A stretch of DNA of 64,000 nt from Dendrocalamus latiflorus (GCA_017311315.1 CM029646.1:2201738-2265737); one strand, 5' to 3'; positions 43,305 through 54,744 are shown, counted from the first letter of the stretch. Made by a program: numbers and translations. The notes: generated by a model from the sequence alone, not told the origin.

Positions 43305-46082
43305 ATGGCAAGGCAACAGATGGTTGAAGGTTTGCCACTGATTAGTCATGTTGAGCAGATATGTGAGGGCTGTTTGGCAGGAAAGCAACACCGACTCCCA
43401 TTCCCTTCAGCTAGCTCATACCGGGCACAATCACCATTGGAGTTACTTCATGGAGACTTGTGTGGACCCATATCACCAGCTACGCCATCAGGGAAGAGGT
43501 ATTTCCTGTTAATTGTTGATGATTGCACTCGTTTTATGTGGATTGTACTCATCAAAACCAAAGGAGAAGCACTGGCTGCGTTCAAGTCAGTAAAGGCAAA
43601 AGCTGAGCTGGAAACCAGTCTGAAGGTTAAAGCCTTGAGGACAGATAGAGGAGGAGAGTTCACCTCAAAGGTGTTTCACAATTTCTGTGATGATCTGGGT
43701 CTGAAGTGGTTTCTCACAGCTCCCTATACACCCCAGCAAAACGGAGTGGCCGAGAGGAGAAATCAGACAATTGTTGGTATGACTAGAAGCCTGTTGAAAA
43801 GCAAGAGAATGCCTGGCAAATTCTGGGGTGAAGCTGCAACTACGGCTGTATATTTGCTAAATAGAGCACTGACAAAGAGTGTTACCGGGAAAACACCGTA
43901 TGAAGCTTTCTACAAAAGAAAGCCTCAAGTACATCACTTGAGAACTTTTGGATGTGTGGCATATGTGAGAACTGCAGCTCCTCACCTCAGTAAGTTACAA
44001 GATAGGAGTACTCGTATGGTATTCATAGGCTATGAAGTTGGTTCCAAAGCCTATCGCTTTTACAACCCAAATAACAGCAAGGTGTGTATTAGTAGGGACG
44101 TTGTATTTGATGAGGAAGCTTCATGGCCCTGGGAAGAATACACACATGATGATAGGCAGGGAAACCATGGTGATTCTTTCACAATCCATGTTGAGCAGTT
44201 TGGTGAAGCAAGTCAAGAGCAGAATTCAGACCAACAAGAGCCAACTTCAGATGGTGTTTATGAAGATACAAGCACTGGGAATGCAGGAGCTGCTGGAAAC
44301 TTCGGTGGAGATAGCAGCAGTGAAGAACCTGTGCATGTGCAGCATAGCAGTCCACCATCCACGCCGGCTGTTTCGTCTCCAAATACACTGGCGGGTTCAG
44401 TTTCAGCAATGCCAAGTGAGTCTTCAAGTGAAGCCCCTCATCGGTTTAGATCACTCCAGGAAATATATGATGCCACCGAACCAACTCAGCTGGAACCTGA
44501 AGACTTGGAATTCTGCATGTTGACAGCAGAAGAGCCAACCTGCTTCGAAGAGGCAGTGAAAGAAAAGTGTTGGAGGGAGGCAATGCAAGAGGAATTGAGC
44601 TCTATTGAGGAGAATGAGACATGGAAGCTGGTGGAGAGCTCAGGCACTCAAAAGCCCATAGGATTGAAGTGGGTCTTTAAAGTGAAAAAAGATCCCACCG
44701 GTGCTATTGTCAAGTACAAAGCTCGGTTAGTCGCGAAGGGTTATGTTCAGAAGCATGGTGTGGATTTCGACGAAGTTTTTGCGCCGGTTGCAAGGATGGA
44801 GACCGTGCGGTTGATTGTGAGCTTGGCAGCACAACAGAATTGGCAAGTCCATCACATGGACGTGAAATCAGCATTCTTGAACGGGGAATTAGCTGAAGAG
44901 GTGTTTGTGACACAACCTCCTGGTTTCGAAGTCAAAGGCCAAGAGTGCAAAGTGTTGAGATTGAAGAAGGCATTGTATGGACTCCGGCAAGCACCAAGAG
45001 CATGGAACATCAAGCTGGATTCAAGTTTGACAAAGCTTGGATTCACTCGCAGCCCATTGGAACATGCAGTTTATAAAAGGGTAGAGGACTCCTCAATTTT
45101 GTTGGTTGGTGTATATGTGGACGACCTGATTATTACAGGGTCAAGCAAGGCAGAGATTACTGCATTCAAAACTCAAATGCAGCAATTATTCAGAATGAGT
45201 GATCTCGGTTTGCTTAGTTACTATTTGGGGATTCAAGTCAAGCAAACAAGTGATGGCATAACATTGTGTCAGTCCACATATGCTGAGAAGTTGCTGCAGG
45301 CAGCGGGTATGGAGAAGTGCAATCCCTGTGTTACTCCTATGGAAGAGAGATTGAAATTGAGCAAAGAAAGCAAAAGTCCTCCAGTTAATCCAACGCTGTA
45401 CAGAAGTATCATCGGAAGCTTAAGGTATTTGGTAAATACCCGGCCTGACATTGCATTTTCGGTGGGTTTGGTCAGCCGTTTCATGGAAAGGCCCACCGAG
45501 GAACACATGAATGCAGTGAAGAGGATTCTAAGGTATGTGAGTGGCACTCTTAGCTTGGGGTGTTTCTATGGAAGAAGGTCCAGCAGTAATATGGATCTAA
45601 TCGGGTATAGCGATAGTGATTTTGCCGGAGATGCAAATGATCGCAAAAGTACCTCTGGTGCTGTGTTTTATTTGGGCTCAAATCTGATTGCTTGGCTGTC
45701 ACAGAAGCAGAAAGTGGTGGCCTTATCGTCATGTGAAGCTGAGTATATTGCGGCGACAACGTCAGCCTGTCAAGGGATCTGGATGGCACGGTTGCTGAGT
45801 GATATGTTGAATCAGGAACAAAAGAAGTTCAGGTTGTTGATTGACAACAAGTCGGCTATATCATTGCGCAAAAATCCTGTACACCATGATAGGAGCAAGC
45901 ACATTGAAACAAGATACCATTTCATTCGCGAATGTGTGGAAAATGAGAAGATTGAAGTGGAGCATGTGCGGACTGAAGAGCAGTTGGCAGATATCCTAAC
46001 AAAGTCACTTGGTCGTGTCAAATTTCTTGAAATGAGGGAGAAACTTGGTATGGTGGATACAGCAAAAGGAAAACAAGATTAG
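43305..46082 (+). pseudogene. Copia integrase-RT-RNase H (E3), frameshifted from gag
   Basis: 925 codons from the first ATG after the frameshift; homology really begins a few codons upstream, at the LNFRAL region. The integrase carries CEGCLAGKQ, HGDLCGP, RTDRGGEF and QQNGVAERRN. Reverse transcriptase has KARLVAKGY, DVKSAFLNG and YVDD (45114-45125). RNase H has GYSDSDFAGD, SSCEAEY and LIDNKSA. The end KQD with TAG at 46080-46082 overlaps the polypurine tract. All catalytic residues appear present. The frame cannot be translated as part of the polyprotein because of the upstream lesion, unless that lesion is a sequencing error. Confidence 0.9.
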
Positions 46083-46110
46083 GGGGGAATGTTATCACTA
46101 ATCTTGTTTT
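46070..46110 (+). other. Inverted repeat bracketing the E3 polypurine tract
   Basis: The left arm AAAACAAGATTAG (46070-46082) and right arm CTAATCTTGTTTT (46098-46110) are exact 13-bp complements separated by 15 nt, which hold the polypurine tract and the first 8 bases of the 3' LTR. In the RNA this could fold as a hairpin exposing the tract. Confidence 0.85.
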
Positions 46111-46526
46111 GATGGCATTGAGTCAGTGTGTCAGTTTCAGTTTCAAATAAACAGCCAGCGCAAGTTTTGTCTCTGCAGTCCGCAGGCGTGTTGCAGTCTG
46201 AAGAAGCTGAGAGCAGTTTGTGTTCAGAATCTTAGAAGTCCAAGTTTTTGTTATGAGTGAGTTGTAAGTGCGTGATCCGAGATATAAGGATCATGGACCA
46301 AGTTAGTGTTTGCATGTAGCATCTTTCTCGGAGATCAGTTTAGAGTCTGGGTCTTGTTTTGGGTATTCCCCTGTTTTTTCGCTCGGGACACTGTAGCACG
46401 TCCAGAGAGCCGATTCAGAGTTTCAGTGAAAAATCTCTGAGTTTCAGAGGCCATTCTCGCGTGTGTTTCTTGTCCATTTTGCATCTGTGTTTGTGTGATT
46501 GCAGATTGTGGCACTCTGATCCAACA
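46090..46526 (+). repeat. E3 3' LTR
   Basis: 437 bp, same ends as the 5' LTR, one substitution seen. Confidence 0.95.
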
Positions 46527-46531
46527 CCACG

Positions 46532-48166
46532 TGCACAGACCTCGAGCGGAGGTCGACGCAGGCAGAGGCTGTGGCAGCGGAGCCGCGTGCGCGGACTTCG
46601 AGCGGAGGTCGAGGTCGAGGCAGGCGGAGCCGCGTGCGCAGACTTCGGCAGGCGGAGGTCGACGCAGGCAGAGGCTGTGGCAGCCGAGCCACGTGCGCAG
46701 ACCTCGTCGAGGGCGTACGGAGCCCCGGCGTGCGGAGCCGTGGCGAGCCTGCGCCGCTCTTCGTCCACCGCATGCTCAGTAGGCGCGCTTCCCCAGCGTG
46801 CTGTTGAACACCTTCGCGATCACCGGCACGCCGTCCCTTGCACCCCGCGCCGAACTCGGCACGAACTCCAAGCGGGTATGTCGATCTGTCCGGTGTAGCG
46901 GCGCGGGTGTAGATGGCGCGGAGGCGAGGTCGACGGAGTTGCATGGAGGCGGGGCCGTAACCTGCACAGCAGCCCGACATACCCCTCCCGGCGCTTGCGG
47001 CGAGGCGCGGTCCAACGCATAAGCTGAGGCCACCGGCATGCGCGCCAGCTTGAAGTGTCAGAGCAGCGCGAGCCTCCTGCCGACGAAGTAGCACTCGCCG
47101 GTGTGGAGCGGCACCCCACGTACTCGCGGCCGGAGCGCGGAAGGTCGACGACGACGTTCGCTGAGGCAACCGGAAGTAAAGCGGCAGCGGAGGTAGCTTC
47201 CAAGGTCTGGGCGGCTGTGCCTGCAGGTAGACGGATACTCCACGCATGGACGTACATGTGAAGTTTTGCATTTAAGCATGCATGGTGGACGTACGTGGAG
47301 AGAGTGAATGGATATTTGGATGGCTTGCATGCATGCGTGAAAGAACGTGATGGGGTGACTTGTATGCGTGCACAAATGGAAATGAGACTCCGCCGCCGCC
47401 TGACTACGGGGGCTGCAGTTCTTCGAGTTGGAGGCCTCGGGCGGAGACTTCGCGCATGCACGGATTGCCGCGCGTAAACGCTGAGTGTAGTCACCGGACG
47501 TTGCCCCTGCGAAGTCTGCCATGCGGAGTCGGAGCCTAGATCGCGGAGCGCCGTGCGGAAGCCGACGTCACCCCTGCGAAGTCCGTCGCTCGGAGTCGGA
47601 CACCAGGGCACGGAGGGCCGTGCGGAGGCCGACGTCGAGCTGCGGGCTCTGCCTCGCCGCCACGGCACTGCTGCTGCTGCTGCTACTAGCCAACAAACTA
47701 ATATTCCTCGCAGGCATGGACGGATACACATGCATATGTATGGATACGCAGGCATGAACATATAACAGGATGGATATGCATGCCTGGAAGGATACGCATA
47801 CATGGGTACATAAAGTCTGGGTGCCTCCCTTGCTCTGAAGGCATGTGTGCATCACCGGCTCCGCGCCCCTCTCCGCGCGACTCCGCCCGGCCGTGCGACG
47901 TCATCTGACACTCGCCGGCTTTGCGCCTCGCGGAGCCTTCGGCCAGCGTGCAGAGGCATTGCGAAGATGTCCGATGTGGCGAAGCGCGTAGATTCGACTG
48001 GATCTATTCAATACTGCCTCTACAAAACAAAGAGAAGTTTGCAAGCAGAGCCCATACACCTCCACAATCGAGATGCCTAAATCTCTAGCAAGCGAACTAC
48101 TTATCTGCTGCCGATGGCCTCTCGTTGAATGCTGTAGAAATCTCTCCCATACGCAACTTCTCGTCG
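46532..48166 (-). other. Element G internal, 5' half
   Basis: GC-rich irregular repeats; for example GGAGGTCGACGCAGGCAGAG recurs near 46551 and 46656, and GCTGTGGCAGCCGAGCCACG near 46675 repeats the E3 insertion target sequence at about 41298-41317. Many overlapping frames exist on both strands, none with a domain. The last 180 bp before the primer site is AT-richer leader-like sequence. Confidence 0.6.
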
Positions 48167-48184
48167 TCCCCACGGACGGCGCCA
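48167..48184 (-). promoter_or_regulatory. Element G primer binding site
   Basis: On the minus strand it reads TGGCGCCGTCCGTGGGGA, two bases from the 5' LTR. It resembles the tRNA-Asp type site of plant gypsy elements (TGGCGCCGT and GGGGA shared, four middle bases different). Confidence 0.75.
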
Positions 48185-48186
48185 TC

Positions 48187-48481
48187 TGTCGTAGCTACTG
48201 GCTAAACAGAGAGAGAGAAGGGACTAGTCGAAGGAGAGGAGAGCTACCGCAAGGAGGATATGTGGAGAATACTGAGAGGATCCCCCCTTTGCCCCTCCTG
48301 GGGGCTTATATATATGTGAGTGGGGTAGAATGGGAAATCCCCATTATACCCCTTAGTATTTACAAAGGATGGGGGTACACTGGTATATTTACACTGTTAT
48401 ATTCCTCTACACTATTGGGCCTATTACATGTTGGACTAGTTGCACGGCCCAGTCACGGGGGGTTGGGCCACCCCTACAACA
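48187..48481 (-). repeat. Element G 5' LTR with promoter
   Basis: 295 bp, matching the 3' LTR at 15777-16069 except for two extra bases in the GA run near 48215. The minus-strand TATA-like CATATATATAAG is at 48316-48305. Confidence 0.9.
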
Positions 48482-48486
48482 ATTAC

Positions 48487-51110
48487 TAATATTTATTATT
48501 GAGGTTTCACACGTTTATACTATCAATAGGGTTAAATAGGTATTTAACCTGGAGTTCTAATAATTCGAACGGCAATACACCGATTCAATTGGTACGCGCT
48601 AGATTTTTAATCTATTGACAGCCCTTCATTAAGCTGTAGTTTCCATCTATACCGATTAGTGATATTTTATACTTTTAGCATGATTAGTATAATACTAGCA
48701 AGTAGTTTAATCTGCAATCTATCACTTATATTCAATATTGACGAAGACGAATTTTTGATTATACGCGCGCTTCTCCTCTCTCTCTTCTTTCTCTCTCTTT
48801 TCTCTTTCTTTTCTTTCTTTTCTCTTTCTTTCCTTTCTTCTCACCCGGTTGCCTTTTCCCCTTTTTCCTTGGTTCGGCCGACGCCTCCCCATCTCTTCCT
48901 TCTTTTCCCCCTCTCGGCTCCCATGCCGCTCACCTCCTCCGCGCCGCCTCGGTTCTCTCTCCCTGCCGCGCTGCCGCGCGCCCGCCTTGCCGTCGCGCCG
49001 CCTGGCTCCTTCTCCCCTCGCGTCGCCTACCCTGACCGTACCGCACCGCTTGCCCTCTCGGCGCTGCGCCGCCGCTCCCGTTGGCGTGACTTCCCGGCCT
49101 GAGTCTCGGGTCCCCCACCGCCGGCTCTCCCTCTCTCCCCTCCGGTTCCGACCCGGCGCTGCTCTTGGTCTCCCGCGCCGCCTCCACCGTCCCAGCCTCC
49201 ACACCTTCCCCCATCACCGCCTCGCCGCGTCGCTTGGATTGCGCGCGCCGTGCCGCTGCCAGATCCGTGGCCTATGGCCCGGATATGACGGTTCCTCCCG
49301 TGGATCCCACGCGGTTTGGTTGATTTCGCTTCTATTTCGTTTTCATTTCTGATGGGTTTGCTTGAGACTTGTTAGGCTTGGAGGTGGGCTGCCCCGGCTA
49401 GCCACGGCCGGCTAGCCGCCGCCGGTACGCCGGGGGAGTACCCGACGAGGTTTGGGGTTGTGGTTTGGCCAGTGGTGACACGCAGCCACCAATACTTTCG
49501 GTAAGCTCCTCCCTACTCCTCCTCTATCCCCTACTGGTATACTCTATGTGGTGCTCGGTGACAGCTAGTGGTGGTTTACTATCTCTAGTTGATCAAGATT
49601 TGTGGTTTGATAAAAGACTGCTATTGCTATAAGTGATTTGTATGTTGCTACCTTTGCCGTGGATGATTGGCTGCTTTGAGGTGGATGGTGACTTGTGTTC
49701 GGCTGCGGTTTTGCCCGGTTGGCTGTGGCCCTGTTGACTTGCTGGTGGTCTCCTCCTCCTGCGGTGTGGCTGTCGTTCGGTGGTGGCTTCCTAGGGTTGA
49801 TGCCTTCGGGCTTGGGGTTCCCTCTCCTGCCGTCGCCGTCGCCTGGCTCCGAATTGGCTCGCCTGGGCCGTCTCCTTGCTGCCGACTCTTCTCGGTGGAT
49901 GGCCTCTCTGTGGCTTTGGAAGGGTTGGGGGATTTGGGGAAATGAATGTGTGCTGCCGTGCCTTCTCGCTGCTCACTTCTCTCTGGTTGGCTGTGCCTTC
50001 GTGCGGCCGTGAGATATTTCTGGACTGGCTGTGCTCTCTCGGGAAAATTGATCTGGCCGGGTGCTATTTCAGTGAAACAGTGATGCTTGGTCATTACTGT
50101 GGCATGTGCTTCCTTGTTGCGGTTTGGGCTTGGAAAATGGAATTATGGGCTTTTTGCTTTGCATTGGTTTGTCCCTAAATCAACTCAGGTTTGTATATAT
50201 ATACATACCGTATGATGAGCCTACAGTTGTGAGAGGTGCCAATTGTCCCTGGAACAGTCGGGTATCTCCGTGAAAGAGGTGCCGACCGGGCCGGGACAAT
50301 TAGGTATCTCCGTGAACGGATTACCCCGCCCGAAGTTAATCCTTAGGGCTCTGACGGCAACGCTTTCTTTATTTTACTTTAATTTTGCTTAATTCTTTTG
50401 TTCGGTCTTTTTCGGTCTTATAATTTGATTGTTTAATCACAAATAATTAACGATGTAACGGCAACTCGACGACAGTCTGCTCCATGTATGAAATGACCTA
50501 AATTGTAATTCGGCTTTCTCTTACTATTGATGTATACAAAATAATGTAATTTCTATTCTCTGTTAGTTTTGGATGCAATGAATATGTATGAGATGAACTG
50601 GGATGTAAATTAAATCATGTACTTCCTGATTGAGTACAATTATATTGCAACTGCTTAGTTTTTGCTATGGTTATTTAGTTAAGACAGGAAATTGTATATT
50701 CGTTATAATTCGAATTGTCGCTATCATGTAATGCAATTCGTAATATTTTTATTTGATTTGATATACGTCCTAATTGTTGTTCAATTGATGTTATTGATTT
50801 TACCATATACGGATTGTAATTAATTACTGATGTACTACGGACGGTAAAATATATTCTAATTGACTTGAAAATCTCAAATTGTCGTGCAATCGAATTTTTG
50901 TTTCTCATTTCAATCCATATAGTTTGATATTCATCCTCGTCGATAAAATTGTGAAAACAATGTATTAGTTTATCGCTCGCTAAGTTCAATTTAAACGTCT
51001 GCAAAGAAATTTTAAATTCCCTTGAAATTTTAGATTATCATTTATGTAATTAATTCTACTTAACGTCTTAATACGCTAATTAGAGTTAATTAATGATGTG
51101 GGTCGTTACA
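48487..51110 (-). repeat. Solo LTR, right part
   Basis: 2.6 kb containing a polypyrimidine run (about 48771-48842), a GC-rich block (48880-49460), a middle stretch with overlapping open frames (49648-50178) and an AT-rich end (50350-51110). Frames of 90-167 codons overlap on both strands, are proline/serine/arginine-rich and carry no domain. The right end reads GGTCGTTACA. Confidence 0.7.
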
Positions 51111-51115
51111 TAGCG

Positions 51116-52554
51116 TCACACTGATTCCTTCGTGTTTACCTTGTGTATTTCCCAGGTTACAGGATTGGCATCTTATTTGAAGCAGATCCCAGGCACACCT
51201 TAAACATTAGTCCAATAGAGAAACTAAACTATTTTCATTCTCGCAAAGGTTGTTACTCTGCAATAATAATAATAATAATAAAAGATGATTCATGGGCTCA
51301 CGCTAGATTACCGTGATTGGACAAGACAACGGACGTCTTTGCTGAGAGACCGGTAAGATCAGTACCAGCCAATGTACTTCCAAATTAAAAAAAAATTCTA
51401 GTACAGGATTTGCCCCTTCCTCACACAACAGCATGCGACTCTCTGTAATGTACCCAATACAGCACAGAATTTACTTGATTGATCTTCGTTCGAAGGCCTC
51501 CCTTTAGCCAGCCAGAATTGCACATACATGACATGAGATAACATTCATACAATGCATTTATTGGGGCACCTAGAAATGCACCAAGCAAAGTTCTGAAGCA
51601 TGTCAATCATCTCGACCCCAGTGAGATGCCACACTGGGCAAGAGAGGAAAAGAACTCGAAATTAGTAAATTGTAGGCAACATAAATATTATGTCCTCAAA
51701 AGCAATAGAAACATTCAGTGTGCTGAAGAAACTTACCTTCGCTAAGGGAGTTAATGAGAACGAAGTATGAGGGGCTATGTACAGCACAAGCCACTACTCC
51801 AACACTGCATGCGCAGTTGGAACAATATGTGAACAAAATAAGTTGGAATATGTGAACAAAATAAGTTGGAATAGTGAACAAAATATGTGAACAACATTTC
51901 ATTACCATCCTTGAACGACAATGCCAAACGTTCCCCTGAAGCATCCCACGCTAATTTCTCTATGCCTTGGCTAGATGAAGTGGTTGAAGCATAAGTTATG
52001 TATGAAGCCTTTTTACTCCTGAGAGTAGTTACTCTCTATGTTTTGTCTTACAACGTAAGGAGTATCTCGTGTAACGGAGGATATGTACGTGTAGTATGAG
52101 TTTATAAGATCATCTAGGAGGTATGTATACTTTTTCAAAGGTGGTATGCACATTTTTTAAAAACATATTCTTTTTTATGTTCAAATATGAATGTATTTGC
52201 AAAATACTCTAAAAACCATAGACTCCCTTCCATGTGTACCACATTGAGTATATTATAATTAATATATAAGTATACCCAAATGATAAAAGAGTATTTCAAG
52301 TTTATTTAAGTGATATATCAGATATGAGAGTAACTACACCTGGGAATAGAAGACATTCTAGCAACCAAAACTAGCTGGACCCAATTGCTTGCCACTACAC
52401 CTAGTTTCAATTCCCTACCGATCGATGTGTTGCTCTTGCGTTGTGCGTGCGTAGCTTACATGGTACGTGTGAACAATTGTCCAAACGATCGAAGTGATCT
52501 AAGAGAGTGTTTATATTAGCTTTTACTTCTGATTTTTGCTTGGTGAAGTCAGAA
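51116..52554. other. Right end of spacer-unit copy A
   Basis: Host sequence resumes after the nested stack. About 51165-51225 resembles 6460-6535 of copy C. An (AAT)n run lies at about 51260-51281. Repeated ATATGTGAACAAAAT words occur at 51825-51895. No gene or element end is recognised, and short frames lack support. Confidence 0.55.
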
Positions 52555-52664
52555 GCAGTATAGTTTAACAGAAAATAAATTAATATACATAAAAAATCAT
52601 GTTGATTCCCTGTTAATTATTCATTTCTTCACTTTGGATGTGAGATCTCACCATGCATATTTGC

Positions 52665-52670
52665 TTTATT
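52665..52670 (-). terminator. Candidate poly(A) signal of PMEI-like gene
   Basis: AATAAA on the minus strand, about 87 nt after the stop codon, in AT-rich sequence. Confidence 0.5.
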
Positions 52671-52756
52671 ATTCATTTCACTGCAAACAGCAGTAGCAGT
52701 AATATCTCAGGCAATGGTCCAAAAGATAGAAACAAATAAGAGCAAAGCATTTTGTG

Positions 52757-53302
52757 TCAAGCAAAACGGAGCAATGCGACGGCAAGCTTGGCGAGCTTGA
52801 AGGCGTTTCCGTCCTCCACCGTCACCGGCGATGCCGTGTTGTTCTTGCCGAACCCGTCCTCGCACTCCTTCGCCTCGCCCGCTGATTTCTCGAGGCTCGA
52901 CGTTGCCTCGCCGAACCTGCCGTTCTTCACCGCGGCAGAGCAGCCAGGCTGCCTTTGCGCTATGCCGTCGTACAGCGCTTGGCACAACCGGAGGCACCGT
53001 GTGGTGACGTTCTCTTTCCCGCCGCCCTCCCGGAGCAGGCCGTCGATCTTGGCCATCGTGTTGGTGGCGTTGACCGTGAGGAGGCCGACGGCGACGACGG
53101 CGAGGTCCTGGTAGTTCTGGGCGTCGATGCCCCCGCCGACGGAGCCGAGGGCTTCCATGCAGAACTCGACGCCGAAGTACGTGCTTCCGCCGCCGACGGT
53201 CTTGCATGAGGGCAGCAGGATGTTGCCGGTGACCTCAACCTGAGAGGCCACAAAGAGGAGGGGAAAGAGTAAGAGGACACACACACTTCTCAAGGAGTCC
53301 AT
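52757..53302 (-). CDS. Plant invertase/pectin methylesterase inhibitor domain protein
   Basis: 181 residues, the usual family length, without introns. I chose the ATG at 53302, which begins directly with a signal peptide (MDSLRSVCVLLLFPLLFVAS). A second in-frame ATG 12 nt upstream (53314) is possible; the frame further upstream has no ATG. After the signal come the paired cysteines of the N-terminal hairpin (LPSCKTV and EFCMEAL). Then the four-helix bundle carries a third cysteine (LRLCQALYDG) and a fourth in ECEDGF, the family hallmark. Such proteins are secreted to the cell wall and inhibit pectin methylesterase or acid invertase; which one cannot be told from sequence. Several N-glycosylation sites are visible (NAT, NVT, NNT). 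Codons are GC-rich against AT-rich flanks. A broken second copy lies at 6885-7073. Confidence 0.9.
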   Translation of the reverse strand: MDSLRSVCVLLLFPLLFVASQVEVTGNILLPSCKTVGGGSTYFGVEFCMEALGSVGGGIDAQNYQDLAVVAVGLLTVNATNTMAKIDGLLREGGGKENVTTRCLRLCQALYDGIAQRQPGCSAAVKNGRFGEATSSLEKSAGEAKECEDGFGKNNTASPVTVEDGNAFKLAKLAVALLRFA

Positions 53303-53337
53303 TGTCACTTTCATATCGGTGGATGCTTCCTCCTTAA

Positions 53338-53349
53338 GGGTATATATCA
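53338..53349 (-). promoter_or_regulatory. Candidate TATA box of PMEI-like gene
   Basis: The minus strand reads GTGATATATACC about 36 nt upstream of the ATG at 53302. It is conserved in the orphan promoter at about 10760 in copy A. Its closeness to the ATG would leave a very short leader, so another upstream start of transcription is possible. Confidence 0.4.
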
Positions 53350-54505
53350 CTGCATCAGGTGTCAAATGAGATCCATGTGCACCCCTTCTTCACGATACAC
53401 GCAACACAATAGCACAAATTTGCAAGAGAAAAAAAAATAGAGGCAATGTTTCTTAGCTCTATACTCTGGACGTCTGCAAGTATATGTATAGATGCAGACT
53501 CTAAACTGACATGATTAAGCAGACATTACCCACTAGTAATTGACACATGTAACCAGTCATTTACCCACTAATAACTGCCTGTCATGAAAATCTAATAAAG
53601 CATCGAATTCAAATATTTAAATTTCATTCAAACAGAGAGCCTGAGAGCCATTTATCCACTAATAACTGGAATGTGCAAGTATTCCAGTCCATCGATAGCA
53701 GCACGGTCGTTTGGGTTCCTAAAGAACCCGAATAAGAGCTTCTCGCTAAGGCAATATGTAGATATTTTGCTTGATGCTTTTTTTTAAAAAAAGGATCACA
53801 TTGAATTTATGATCAATCAATACCAAATTGATCTCGCTAGGTATAATTGGATTCTTCCTATTGCCAATACTGATATATTGACATATTAAAGGTACTTTAC
53901 TATTTTGGATTTTCATAACGACGTCAAAAGGTACAACTGTCCCGGTATTTCAGATTATCTAAGACCGATACAATTTGAAAAGAAACACAGATAGATAGCT
54001 GACATATGATATTGAACATGTGGCTAGCATCCAAGGATCGAGAAAAACTGCCACCCGCACGTCGTATATATAAGGGCATGTTTGGTTGGTGCCTAAGTTT
54101 GCCATACTTAAGGGCCTGTTCAGTTTCTATGAAAGACAAAGGTTGTACTTATTTGGGCTTCAGTTTTTGGCTTTAGGCTTATTTTTCACTATTCATAAAT
54201 TTCGCCTTTTTCTAAACTTTTGGCTTTTTGTTGAGCTTTTTTGCCGATTCTTTTTTTCCCGTATTTGTTTGTATTATACGTAATGGGCTAACATATTTTT
54301 AATTTTTTTTTAAATTTTTTTAAATTTAATTATGTTAAATAAACCTCTGTCAGCTACAGTGTTTTTTCAACCAGCTACAGTGCTTTTTAGCCATAAGCCA
54401 CTCAAAAAAAAGCCTAAATGAGCACCACCGTGGTTTTTTGAAGTCGCTTTCCCAAATAAGGTAGACGGTGGATGCGTTGATTACAAGCTTTCTGATTCAT
54501 ACATT
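53350..54505 (-). other. PMEI-like upstream region, copy B
   Basis: The counterpart of 10770-12020 in copy A. Around 54055-54430 is AT-rich MITE-like sequence (TGTTTGGTTGG, GGGCCTGTTCAG, paired CAGCTACAGTG words at about 54350-54390) only partly shared with copy A. No gene is supported. Confidence 0.6.
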
Positions 54506-54510
54506 ATATA

Positions 54511-54744
54511 TGTTAGGAAACTTGGACTCTATCCAAGAGTCCTGATCTAATTGGGCACCTCACCGTAGACTATAAATAGGGACCTAGACCCCCTCATTAT
54601 GTACGGATGAAAGAAAAGCAATAAAGAAAGACCGGGAGTTCTATCTATCTCTCTGTGTGTTCAATCTATTCTTCTGTGATTGATTCGTTCTTCTTCTAAA
54701 CAGAGGAATCGCTCGGACTGGTCGCCAGCGACGGTTTCTCAACA
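54511..54744 (+). repeat. E4 5' LTR with promoter
   Basis: 234 bp from TGTTAGGAAACTTGG to GGTTTCTCAACA. TATA box CTATAAATAG at 54570-54579 and AATAAA at 54620-54625. The primer site just after (TTATCAGCACGA, 54747-54758) differs from the TGGTATCAGAGC of the other elements. Confidence 0.95.

Larger units (their letters stand above)
41318..46526 (+). mobile_element. Near-complete copia retrotransposon (E3)
   Basis: 5209 bp, flanked by the exact duplication CCACG (41313-41317 and 46527-46531). The two 437-bp LTRs (41318-41754 and 46090-46526) differ at one position that I can see, A versus G in GTCC(A/G)CAGG. The primer site is at 41757-41768 and the polypurine tract at 46079-46089. Gag, protease, integrase, reverse transcriptase and RNase H are all present in the normal Ty1/copia order. 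A single small deletion near 43270 splits the polyprotein. It is otherwise the best preserved element in the window. Confidence 0.95.
15777..48481 (-). mobile_element. Non-coding LTR element G, hosting three insertions
   Basis: Two LTRs (15777-16069 and 48187-48481), with no visible substitution and only a 2-bp indel between them, are flanked by the exact 5-bp duplication ATTAC (15772-15776 and 48482-48486). A primer site on the minus strand (48184-48167, TGGCGCCGTCCGTGGGGA) resembles the tRNA-Asp type common in plant gypsy elements, so the element reads right to left. After removing the nested insertions it is about 8.5 kb. The interior is tandem arrays and GC-rich irregular repeats with no gag or pol. 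It must have been mobilised in trans; the parent superfamily cannot be proved from this sequence. Confidence 0.85.
13082..51110 (-). mobile_element. Solo LTR, about 5.3 kb, split by element G
   Basis: The outer ends are TGTGACGACCCGCAT at 13082 and, read inward on the minus strand from 51110, TGTAACGACCCACAT. The 5-bp duplication TAGCG flanks them (13077-13081 and 51111-51115). Removing the insertion at 15777-48486 leaves about 5.3 kb with no internal repeat of the ends, no primer site and no coding domain, as expected of a solo LTR left by LTR-LTR recombination. The minus orientation is inferred from similarity in layout to the other long LTR here (AT-rich flanks, a GC-rich centre at 48780-49460). 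The superfamily is unknown; gypsy is likely from the length. Confidence 0.75.

Noticed and set aside
48659..50178. Frames of 92-167 codons in the solo LTR
   Set aside because: Overlapping frames on both strands with low-complexity composition; no domain or start context.
53303..53365. Upstream extension of the PMEI-like gene
   Set aside because: The longer frame begins at a non-ATG codon and covers the TATA-like promoter; the ATG at 53302 starts a clean signal peptide.
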